A stretch of DNA of 64,000 nt. Source: Ruminococcus sp. 210702-SL.1.03 (GTDB taxonomy: Bacteria; Bacillota; Clostridia; Oscillospirales; Ruminococcaceae). The stretch's first letter is position 1. Every line of letters starts with the position of its first letter. The position numbers were made by a program, and so were the translations under genes. The notes under the pieces are model-generated. The model saw only the letters and a list, made by a program, of their open reading frames with translations. It did no database searches and was not told the DNA's origin. This document shows positions 8,733-15,610 of the stretch, in pieces. Where the stretch lies: assembly GCF_020559915.1 (NCBI RefSeq), contig NZ_JAJCLZ010000003.1:84711-148710 (forward strand). The letters are read 5' to 3'.

Positions 8733-9839
8733 ATGCAGGATAGCAGAGATAACGAAAGGAAAAATTATCCGCCGCCGACGGCGTATATGTCGCCCGCGGC
8801 GCACCACAGAAAAAGAACGGGCGTGCTGAACCTGTACCTTACGCTGGGTGTTTCGATAGCGGCGGCGCTTGCCGCACTGCTGAGTGTGAACGTATTTTTC
8901 GGGCTTAACGCGCAGAACATACAGGTCAGCGGCACCGACCTCTACACCGCCGAGCAGATACAGTTCGTCGGCGGAATGGCAGATGGGCAGAACCTCATAA
9001 GGCTAAATACCGACTTCATAGCAAACAGGCTGAAAAAAAGCTTAGTGTATGTTGACGACGTTACGGTAGAAAAGCACTACCCCGACTCGCTCAGCGTGAC
9101 GATAACGCAGGCGAAGGAAGCGGCGGATATAAAGACTAAGAGCGGCTGGTGCACGGTATCGCAGTCGGGCAGGGTGCTTTCGGCAAACCCCGAGCGCGTG
9201 AATACGAAGCTGCCCGAGGTAGTGGGCTACGAGCTGAAAAGCGAAACGGCGGGCGACAAAGCCGAGTCAACCGACGCGCAAAAGACCGAGATACTCGGCG
9301 ACCTTTTCGACCGCATGAACAGCCTCGGCATGAAAAATATCAAAAAGATCGACATCACCGACCGCACGGATATAAAGCTGAATTACGACAACAGGATAGA
9401 GATACAGCTCGGCAGCTCGGTAGACCTTGACATAAAGCTGACCTACATAAAGACGGTGCTGGATAAGGGACTGCCCGAAAGCTACGAGGGCACGCTGCGC
9501 TACAACGGTATCGACAGCGGTATCTCGGCTATACCTAAGCAGGCAGACGTTCCCAGCAAGACCTCGAGCAAGGCGGACAGCTCAAGCAGCGCAGACAGCT
9601 CGGCAGCAGAAGCTTACGCCGACGGTACTGCAAGCTCGGCGGACAGCAGCACCGATACCACTACCGACAATGGCTGGGGTTACGGCGACCAGTACGATCA
9701 GAACTACGATACCGGCTACGATCAGGGCAATCAGGACTACACCGATCAGAACTGGGGCTACGACAACGGCGACGGATATTCCTACGATTACGACGACGGC
9801 GGTTACAGCGACGATACGGGCGTAAATTACGGATATTGA
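8733..9839 (+). CDS. ftsQ: Cell division protein FtsQ/DivIB with Tyr/Asp-rich tail
   Basis: Bitopic division protein linking cytosolic FtsZ-ring factors to septal wall synthesis. The cytoplasmic part is residues 1-30, the membrane segment about 31-57, and a POTRA domain starts at 59 (FGLNAQNIQVSGTDLYTAEQI). A beta domain follows to about 265. After this comes a tail of roughly 100 residues made of Ser/Ala/Asp and then Tyr/Asp/Gly/Gln/Asn repeats (YDQNYDTGYDQGNQDY and similar). Such a tail is unusual for DivIB. It is the last gene before the ftsZ promoter. Confidence 0.88.
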   Translation: MQDSRDNERKNYPPPTAYMSPAAHHRKRTGVLNLYLTLGVSIAAALAALLSVNVFFGLNAQNIQVSGTDLYTAEQIQFVGGMADGQNLIRLNTDFIANRLKKSLVYVDDVTVEKHYPDSLSVTITQAKEAADIKTKSGWCTVSQSGRVLSANPERVNTKLPEVVGYELKSETAGDKAESTDAQKTEILGDLFDRMNSLGMKNIKKIDITDRTDIKLNYDNRIEIQLGSSVDLDIKLTYIKTVLDKGLPESYEGTLRYNGIDSGISAIPKQADVPSKTSSKADSSSSADSSAAEAYADGTASSADSSTDTTTDNGWGYGDQYDQNYDTGYDQGNQDYTDQNWGYDNGDGYSYDYDDGGYSDDTGVNYGY

Positions 9840-9851
9840 CAATGGAAAAAT

Positions 9852-9889
9852 GCACAATTGGCAGTTAGAAAATCGGCGGTGAATTGTGA
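9852..9889. repeat. Inverted repeat CACAATT...AATTGTG upstream of ftsZ
   Basis: A 7-base arm CACAATT at 9853-9859 is matched by AATTGTG at 9882-9888 in the 233-base gap between ftsQ and ftsZ. It precedes the promoter and has no T-run, so an operator or weak RNA stem is more likely than a terminator. The same two heptamers occur in reverse order at 47467 and 47527. Confidence 0.3.
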
Positions 9890-9925
9890 GAAACGTAAAA
9901 ATTTTGCGACATTGTACTTTTGCGC

Positions 9926-9954
9926 TTTACATTTATCAGAATTTGTGATAATAT
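9926..9954 (+). promoter_or_regulatory. Likely ftsZ promoter
   Basis: TTTACA at 9926-9931 and TAATAT at 9949-9954, 17 bases apart, with a TG shortly before the -10. This would give an ftsZ transcript with a leader of about 110 bases. Confidence 0.55.
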
Positions 9955-10072
9955 AAAAGTATAACTATTATTGTGCTCATTTTTGGACAGTTGCGTCCAC
10001 ATAAAGCGCGGAGATAAAGCTTTTCGGCGCACAATACAAAGTAAAAATGCAGTTGGCAGGAGGATGTTGAAC

Positions 10073-11197
10073 ATGGCATACGAATATGTTGAAGCACCTA
10101 TCGAGGGTGCAAAGATCAAAGTGATCGGCGTTGGCGGCGGCGGCGGAAACGCGCTAAACTGCATTGCCGATACAGGTATAGTTGGAAACGTTGATTACAT
10201 AGCGATCAACACCGATATACAGGCTCTGAAAAATTCCAAAGCTCCCGAGAAGATACAGATAGGTTCGAAGCTTACTCACGGTTTGGGCGCAGGCGCAAAG
10301 CCCGAAGTTGGCGAAGCGAGCGCTAAGGAGAGCCAGGACGAGATAACCGAAGCTATCAAGGACGCAGACATGGTATTCATCACCGCAGGCATGGGCGGCG
10401 GTACCGGCACAGGCGCAGCCCCAGTAGTTGCACAGATAGCTCACGATATGGATAAGCTTACCATCGCTGTAGTTACCAAGCCTTTCAAATTTGAAGGCGC
10501 TAAGAAGATGGAAAAGGCCGAAAAGGGTATTGCTCAGCTGCTCGAAAACGTTGACGCGCTCATCGTTATCCCTAACCAGAACCTGCTTGCAAGCGGTCAG
10601 AAGCTCACCATGCGCCAGTCGTATGCGCTTGCTGATGAGGTGCTCAAGACCGATGTTATCTCCATTGCCGAGATAATCACAAGACACGACGATATAAATG
10701 TTGACTTTGCCGACATTACTACTATTATAAAGAACGCAGGCTACGCTCACATGGCTATCGGCCACGCACAGGGCAAGGATAAGGTAGCCGAGGTAGTAGC
10801 TCAGGTTATCAAGAGCGACCTGCTTGAGACTGCTATTGCCGGCGCTAAGAGACTGCTCGTAAACATCACTATGAGCGAGGACATCGTAGTAGACGAGATC
10901 GACGAGCTGACCAACGCCATCACTGAGGCTGTTGACGAGGACGCTGAGATTATCTTCGGTAACGGCTATGACAGCGAGATGAAGGACGAGGTTTACGTTA
11001 CCGTTATCGCTGCTGATTTTGACGGCGCTGCTTCCAAAAAGGCTGCTGCACAGAATGCCGCTAAGGCTGCCGCACCCGCTGAGAACGCTGCTGACGACAA
11101 GAAGGCGAACGCTGAGGCTATGAGCAGAGCAGGCGTGAAGGCTGCTGATAATCCTACTTACTACGACGATATTTTCAATATCTTCAAGAATAAGTAA
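10073..11197 (+). CDS. ftsZ: Cell division GTPase FtsZ
   Basis: Tubulin-like GTPase that forms the division ring. The product is 374 residues, starting at ATG 10073 with AGGAGG at 10058-10063 nine bases upstream; a longer in-frame reading from 9971 has no such site. The N-terminus carries [15 protein letters not shown] and the tubulin signature GGGTGTG is at 108-114. The globular domain ends near 316. A linker rich in Ala and Lys follows, then a short C-terminal peptide [15 protein letters not shown] that departs from the common DIPxFLR form. A terminator follows directly. Confidence 0.97.
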   Translation: MAYEYVEAPIEGAKIKVIGVGGGGGNALNCIADTGIVGNVDYIAINTDIQALKNSKAPEKIQIGSKLTHGLGAGAKPEVGEASAKESQDEITEAIKDADMVFITAGMGGGTGTGAAPVVAQIAHDMDKLTIAVVTKPFKFEGAKKMEKAEKGIAQLLENVDALIVIPNQNLLASGQKLTMRQSYALADEVLKTDVISIAEIITRHDDINVDFADITTIIKNAGYAHMAIGHAQGKDKVAEVVAQVIKSDLLETAIAGAKRLLVNITMSEDIVVDEIDELTNAITEAVDEDAEIIFGNGYDSEMKDEVYVTVIAADFDGAASKKAAAQNAAKAAAPAENAADDKKANAEAMSRAGVKAADNPTYYDDIFNIFKNK

Positions 11198-11224
11198 TAT
11201 TTATCAAAGAAATTATTGTGATGA

Positions 11225-11262
11225 GAAGCGTTTCGAAAATATTTCGGAACGCTTCTATTTTA
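11225..11262 (+). terminator. Rho-independent terminator after ftsZ
   Basis: A 14-base stem (one G-T pair) with GAAGCG...CGCTTC at its base, 11225-11255, followed by a T-rich run. It separates ftsZ from the DivIVA gene. Confidence 0.8.
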
Positions 11263-11416
11263 TGAATATTTTGTTATTTGATTTTGTACATTTTCACAAA
11301 AACGTTTGAAATATATTTAACATCTTTACAATAGTTACAACCATAGTTGATTTAAACAAAAATATTTGCATGGATTTGTGTAAAGCGATGAAGTTTCGTA
11401 AATTTAAGTTTTATGG

Positions 11417-11445
11417 TTGAAAAAAATAGCAAAGTATAGTATAAT
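11417..11445 (+). promoter_or_regulatory. Promoter of the DivIVA-family gene
   Basis: TTGAAA at 11417-11422, 17-base spacer, TATAAT at 11440-11445. The gene starts 40 bases downstream with AGGAGG at 11472-11477. Confidence 0.8.
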
Positions 11446-11485
11446 TAAAGTATGTAATCTACTACTTTCTTAGGAGGAATACAAA

Positions 11486-12478
11486 ATGGCTAACAATGGT
11501 TATTTAAGGACCGTCCGTATGGGCGGATTTGACAAGCAGGACGTACTTGCTTATGTAGATGATCTTAACTCGAAGATCTACAACCTCGAGAACAAGGTCA
11601 AAGATCTGGAAGAAACTAACGAGCGCCTCGAGCTGGCTAGCGAAAACGGCGGTTCAAGCAATTTTGAGGGCAAGGAAGAGCTCGAGAAAAAGGTAGAAGA
11701 GGCTAAGAATAAGGTAGCAGAGCTGATGGCTTCCACCGATTCTATGACTATGCGTATAGCCGACTATGAGCAGCAGATCACCGAAAAGGACGCTACCATA
11801 GCTGAGCAGAACGAGCAGATAGAAGACCTCAAAGAAAAGCTTGAAAAGGCTGAGAAGGAAGCTGCAAGCGCAGGCGGAGCAGCACCCGCATTCGACCTCG
11901 GAAGCGTATTCATCGAGGCTCAGAACACCGCTAATAAGGTAGTTACCGAGGCTAAGAAGGCTGCTAAGCAGATGACCGACGAGGCCGAAGTACAGGCTAA
12001 CCAGATAATCGACGACGCTAACGCACAGGCTGAGGCTGCTGTATCCAAGGCTCAGAACGAGGCTACTCAGACTCTCCAGACCGCTGCTGCTAGCGCTGAA
12101 TCTATGACCGCTGCCGCTAAGGCTGAGGTAGACGCTATCACTTCTTCCGCCAGAAAGGAAGCTGACGAGGTAACATCTACCGCTAAGGCTGAGGCTGAGA
12201 AGATGACATCTGACGCAAGCGCTAAGGCTTACAAGGTTACCACCGAGGCTGAGGCTAAGGCTGCTAAGATGATCGAGGACGCTAAGAACGAGACCGCTAA
12301 CATCCGTGCTAAGTCTGAAGACCTCAGAAACGGCGTAAAGACCGAGTTCGAGAGCCTCAACGGCACTGTTTCCAAACTTCTCTCGCAGCTTAACGAGCTC
12401 AGCACTGAGAGCATGAGAATGGCTTCCGCCGCAAGAGATCTCGTAGACGAGGGTCTTGATCTGGTAGATGGCGAATAA
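11486..12478 (+). CDS. DivIVA-family coiled-coil protein
   Basis: Cytoplasmic coiled-coil scaffold of 330 residues. The N-terminus (LRTVRMGGFDKQDVLAYVDDL) matches the DivIVA/GpsB lipid-binding head that recognises curved membrane at poles and septa. Residues about 30-130 form a coiled coil. About 145-285 hold a long Ala/Glu/Lys/Thr-rich stretch with repeated A-K-A-E and T-x-E-A units, predicted as one amphipathic helix. The tail after 285 is Ser/Leu-rich. Its place next to ftsZ supports a role in division or polar growth. It is longer than classical DivIVA (about 160-200 residues). Confidence 0.82.
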   Translation: MANNGYLRTVRMGGFDKQDVLAYVDDLNSKIYNLENKVKDLEETNERLELASENGGSSNFEGKEELEKKVEEAKNKVAELMASTDSMTMRIADYEQQITEKDATIAEQNEQIEDLKEKLEKAEKEAASAGGAAPAFDLGSVFIEAQNTANKVVTEAKKAAKQMTDEAEVQANQIIDDANAQAEAAVSKAQNEATQTLQTAAASAESMTAAAKAEVDAITSSARKEADEVTSTAKAEAEKMTSDASAKAYKVTTEAEAKAAKMIEDAKNETANIRAKSEDLRNGVKTEFESLNGTVSKLLSQLNELSTESMRMASAARDLVDEGLDLVDGE

Positions 12479-12484
12479 TTACAT

Positions 12485-13042
12485 ATGAGCGAGATCATAA
12501 AACTGCGCACCGAACAGCTGAGGGAGTACGCTCCCAAGCTGCACGCGGGCGATAAGATACTGCTGACGGGTACAGTGTACACATCGCGCGACGCGGCTCA
12601 TAAGCGTATAACGGCTCTGCTGGACAGCGGCGAACCGGTACCTTATGACATGAAAGACGCGGTGATATACTACGCCGGCCCTACCCCCTCGCCGGAGGGC
12701 AAGCCGATAGGCTCGTGCGGGCCGACCACCAGCGGCAGAATGGATAGATTTGCACCCCGCTTTCTCGACCTCGGTCTTGTTGCGATGATCGGCAAGGGCG
12801 AGCGCTCAGAAGAGGTTTGCGAGGCTATCGTGAGAAACGGCGCGGTGTACCTCTGCGCTGTAGGCGGCTGCGGCGCGCTGGCGGCAAGCAGGATAAAGTC
12901 CTGCGAGGTCATAGCTTTTGAAGACCTGGGCTGCGAGTCGGTAAAGCGCCTTTACGTCGAAGATTTCCCGCTGGTAGTCACTATTGATTGCAGCGGCGGA
13001 AATGTCTTTAAGACAGGCAGAGCGGAATACGCCGAAATATAA
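12485..13042 (+). CDS. Class I fumarate hydratase beta subunit (TtdB/FumB-type)
   Basis: 185-residue Fe-S hydro-lyase beta domain, the swivelling C-terminal half of class I fumarases and L-tartrate dehydratases, which hydrate fumarate to malate. Family marks are KILLTGTVYTSRDAAHKR, YAGPTPSPEGKPIGSCGPTT and GRMD. The [4Fe-4S]-binding alpha subunit, which normally lies next to it, is absent on either side. The start is 6 bases after the DivIVA stop, so it may share that transcript despite the unrelated role. A terminator follows. Confidence 0.88.
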   Translation: MSEIIKLRTEQLREYAPKLHAGDKILLTGTVYTSRDAAHKRITALLDSGEPVPYDMKDAVIYYAGPTPSPEGKPIGSCGPTTSGRMDRFAPRFLDLGLVAMIGKGERSEEVCEAIVRNGAVYLCAVGGCGALAASRIKSCEVIAFEDLGCESVKRLYVEDFPLVVTIDCSGGNVFKTGRAEYAEI

Positions 13043-13051
13043 GCAAATACT

Positions 13052-13088
13052 GAGGAATATGGGCAGGCAGCCTGTATTCCTCTTTTTG
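13052..13088 (+). terminator. Terminator after the fumarase beta gene
   Basis: GAGGAATA at 13052-13059 pairs with TATTCCTC at 13075-13082, then a run of T. Confidence 0.85.
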
Positions 13089-13172
13089 TATTGCCTTTTT
13101 GTACAAATTTCGCGCGGCAATCTGTAAAATGTTACAAAAATACTGACTTTTTAAATAAATATTGAAATTTGC

Positions 13173-13201
13173 TTGACTTTTTTTTTCACTTGTGTTATTC
13201 T
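13173..13201 (+). promoter_or_regulatory. Likely promoter of the sigma factor gene
   Basis: TTGACT at 13173-13178, 17-base spacer, TATTCT at 13196-13201. Confidence 0.55.
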
Positions 13202-13245
13202 ATTATTATGGCATTTTATAATGCGTTGGTTACGGAGGCGTTGGT

Positions 13246-13806
13246 TTGAGTTCAGAGCAGCAGAAAACACAGTTCGGCGAGTACAGCGATGAAGAGCTTG
13301 CCGCGCTCGCGAAGCAGAGCACTGAGGCGGCGGGCGAACTGACAAAGAGGTTTTTTGCGCCGATACGCGCGGCTGCGGTCGCGATAGACCAGCAGATCTC
13401 TGACGACCTGCTGCAAGAGGGTCTGCTGGCTATGCTCTCAGCCGTTGGCAGTTTTGACGAAAAGCGCGGCAGTCTGCGGGCGTATGTTATGACCTGCGCG
13501 CGAAACCGTATGCTTTCAGCCGTGCGCCGAAACAAACCGCTGGGCGGCGATTACGATGGCTCTGAAGAGCTTGAGGACAAGACCGAGCCTGCTGCGGACG
13601 ATGGCGCTATGGAGCTTTTTCGTGAGCTGTATGAGGCTATGGAGCGGCAGCTTACCGAGCGCGAGAGGGGCGTGCTGACCGCGTATATGACGGGTATGAG
13701 CTACGCCGAGATAGCGCAGTCGCTCGAGATAACGGAAAAAGCAGTCGATAACGCAATGCAGAGGGCGCGCCGCAAGCTCAGAAAAGAATTTGGCAGGCAG
13801 CCGTAA
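13246..13806 (+). CDS. Sigma-70 family RNA polymerase sigma factor
   Basis: 186 residues, two-domain sigma factor (regions 2 and 4 only). Region 2 spans roughly 40-100 (DDLLQEGLLAMLSAVGSFD, then RAYVMTCARNRMLSAVRR). Region 4 spans about 130-183, with the helix-turn-helix YAEIAQSLEITEKAVDNAMQ. The start is TTG at 13246, 7 bases after GGAGG at 13234-13238. No anti-sigma gene is adjacent. Architecture resembles ECF or SigH-like alternative factors; its regulon is not predictable here, but the downstream RNA leader and zinc-ribbon gene may be co-transcribed. Confidence 0.87.
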   Translation: MSSEQQKTQFGEYSDEELAALAKQSTEAAGELTKRFFAPIRAAAVAIDQQISDDLLQEGLLAMLSAVGSFDEKRGSLRAYVMTCARNRMLSAVRRNKPLGGDYDGSEELEDKTEPAADDGAMELFRELYEAMERQLTERERGVLTAYMTGMSYAEIAQSLEITEKAVDNAMQRARRKLRKEFGRQP

Positions 13807-13810
13807 ATGT

Positions 13811-13942
13811 CACGAAATATGCGCTTTTGCTTAGTAAGCGCGGCGACAGCCGTAGAGCCGGTGCAATTCCGGCGTGGCGCAAAGCTATTTATTTACGTTG
13901 GGCTAGGGGTACGCCCTAATTGCCGGAAAGGTTAGGTTTATC
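13811..13942 (+). ncRNA. Structured 5' leader, GEMM (c-di-GMP-I)-like riboswitch candidate
   Basis: The leader between the sigma gene and the zinc-ribbon gene can fold as a three-way junction. The closing stem is 13841-13846 with 13920-13925. One hairpin is GCCGG/CCGGC at 13857-13873 inside a GCC/GGC pair. Another is TAGGG/CCCTA at 13904-13918. Between them lies GGCGCAAAGCTA at 13876-13887, close to the GACGCAAAGC(C/T)A signature of c-di-GMP-I (GEMM) riboswitches, and the 5' side has ACAG near the conserved ACAGGG. Differences: the first hairpin has no GNRA loop, and GGTGCAATTCC also recalls cobalamin riboswitches. A separate hairpin (GCGCTT/AAGCGC, 13821-13841) lies just upstream. Confidence 0.45.
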
Positions 13943-14221
13943 ATGTACGAAGACAAGACATTAGTATGCAAGGACTGCGGAAACGAGTTCGTATTCACAG
14001 CAGGCGAGCAGGAATTTTACGCTGAAAAAGGTTTTGTGAACGAGCCGCAGAGATGCAAGGCTTGCCGCGACGCTCGTAAGCAGGGCGGAGCAAGGGGAGA
14101 AAAGCAGATGTTTACCGCTGTATGCGCTTCCTGCGGCGGCGAAGCTAAAGTTCCTTTCAAGCCCAGAGAGGACAGACCTGTATATTGCAGTGAGTGCTTT
14201 GCAAAAATGAGAGAAAATTGA
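13943..14221 (+). CDS. Small zinc-ribbon protein, CxxC-x17-CxxC type
   Basis: 92 residues with four CxxC pairs. Two are in the N-terminal half (CKDC near 10 and CKAC near 46, around an EFVF...FVNEPQRC core). Two in the C-terminal half form exactly CxxC, 17 residues, CxxC (CASC...CSEC). Proteins of this type are small zinc-binding polypeptides of unknown role in anaerobic bacteria. AAAGG lies about 12 bases before the ATG at 13943. It is the only gene behind the structured leader. Confidence 0.85.
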   Translation: MYEDKTLVCKDCGNEFVFTAGEQEFYAEKGFVNEPQRCKACRDARKQGGARGEKQMFTAVCASCGGEAKVPFKPREDRPVYCSECFAKMREN

Positions 14222-14287
14222 TCCGACTAAAACACGCTTTGTGCCGCTTGGTATAAACTATATTTTATTTGAGATGAATTTGCTAAA

Positions 14288-14326
14288 AAAAGACAGACCT
14301 TTTTGCGGGTCTGTCTTTTATTTTTG
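14288..14326. terminator. Bidirectional terminator
   Basis: AAAAGACAGACC at 14288-14299 pairs with GGTCTGTCTTTT at 14308-14319; A-run on the left and T-run on the right serve both the zinc-ribbon gene (+) and the dehydratase-like gene (-). Confidence 0.88.
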
Positions 14327-14339
14327 CAGTGATTCGGTT

Positions 14340-15605
14340 TTACTTTTTTGCGTTGGCGAGCATAAGCTTTATGCGGTTCTCCTGATTTACCTTTGTAGCG
14401 CCGGGGTCGTAGTCGATGGCGACTATGTTTGCGTTGGGGTAAGCTTCTTTGATAACGCGGCTCATGCCCTTTGCCACAATGTGGTTTGGCAGGCAGCCAA
14501 AGGGCTGGGTGCAGATTATATTCTCCGTGCCGGTCTCGGCGAGCGCTGCCATTTCGGCGGTTATCAGCCAGCCTTCGCCCATCTTCACGCCCTGATTCAT
14601 GTACTTGTCGGCGCAGGCGCGCAGGTGCTCGAAATCGTGCGGCGGGAAAAATTCGCCCTGCTCTTCGATCATCTTGATCTGCTCGCGCTGGAATTTGTAA
14701 AGCACATCGTAGCCGATCTTGTATGCGGCGGTGCGGGGCGTCTGCTTATCGTAAAGGCGCGCGTCGTTTATGAGGTCGGAAGCGCAGTACAGCACGAAAT
14801 CCAGCAGACCCGGCACGTTCGGCTCGCAGCCCTCAGACATAAGGAAGTTATTGAGGTCGTTGTTCGCGAGCGGCGAATATTTAACGTATATCTCGCCGAC
14901 AATGCCCACGCGCGGCTTTTTCTCCTTAGTGCGCGGCAGTGCGGCGAAATCTTTCAGCATAGCGCGGTAGATGGACTTTGTGTTCATAAACTGCGTTTTC
15001 GTGCCCATAAGCTTGCCTATGCGGTGCTGCCAGCGCGCGAGAAGCTGGTCGGTGCTGTTTTTGTTGATCTCGTAAGGCTTGCACTGATTGTACAGCAGCA
15101 TCAGCATATCGCCGTAAAGCACGCAGTAGATCAGCCTTGTGATTATCGGTATGGTCATGGGGAACGCGGGGTTCGGCTCCAGTCCGCTGAAATTCAGCGA
15201 GAGCACGGGAACCTGCGGGAACTGCGTCGATATAGCCTTGCGGATGAGGTAGATGTAGTTTGAAGCACGGCAGCCGCCGCCCGTCTGGGAGATGAGCAGG
15301 GCGACCTTGTTTACGTCGTACTTGCCGCTTTTCAGCGCGTCCATGTACTGGCCGATGACGAGCAGCGCGGGGTAGCAGGTGTCGTTGTGGGTGTTTTTCA
15401 GTCCCTCGTCTACTACGTTGCGGCTGGTATTTGTCAGCAGCTCCATTTTGTAGCCGAAGTGCTCGTATGCCTTGATTATAAGGTTAAAGTGTATCGGCAG
15501 CATATCGGGTATGAGTATCGTGTAGTCTTTCTTCATATCCTCGGTAAAGGTAGTGTGCTTTACGCGGTCGGAATACTGCTTCTGCTGTTTTGGCTGTTTG
15601 CTCAT
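14340..15605 (-). CDS. 2-hydroxyacyl-CoA dehydratase-like protein (HgdB/double-cubane type)
   Basis: 421 residues, related to the Fe-S subunits of 2-hydroxyacyl-CoA dehydratases and double-cubane cluster proteins. These accept electrons from an ATP-driven activase for demanding reductions. Conserved cysteines include NDTCYPALLVIGQ near 75, GGGCRASNY near 112, and CTQPFGCLPNH near 365-375, suitable Fe-S ligands. It is the second gene of a two-gene operon, 5 bases after the activase, with GGAAAGGAAG before the ATG. The substrate is unknown; no CoA-transferase or other 2-hydroxy acid pathway gene is nearby. Confidence 0.82.
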   Translation of the reverse strand: MSKQPKQQKQYSDRVKHTTFTEDMKKDYTILIPDMLPIHFNLIIKAYEHFGYKMELLTNTSRNVVDEGLKNTHNDTCYPALLVIGQYMDALKSGKYDVNKVALLISQTGGGCRASNYIYLIRKAISTQFPQVPVLSLNFSGLEPNPAFPMTIPIITRLIYCVLYGDMLMLLYNQCKPYEINKNSTDQLLARWQHRIGKLMGTKTQFMNTKSIYRAMLKDFAALPRTKEKKPRVGIVGEIYVKYSPLANNDLNNFLMSEGCEPNVPGLLDFVLYCASDLINDARLYDKQTPRTAAYKIGYDVLYKFQREQIKMIEEQGEFFPPHDFEHLRACADKYMNQGVKMGEGWLITAEMAALAETGTENIICTQPFGCLPNHIVAKGMSRVIKEAYPNANIVAIDYDPGATKVNQENRIKLMLANAKK

Positions 15606-15610
15606 TATGC

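Noticed and set aside
13847..13890. Cobalamin riboswitch
   Set aside because: GGTGCAATTCCGGC recalls part of the cobalamin core, but the remaining conserved boxes are missing and the GCAAAGCTA part fits GEMM better.
14241..15263. 340-codon + strand frame opposite the dehydratase-like gene
   Set aside because: Runs through a strong terminator and mirrors a real gene on the other strand.
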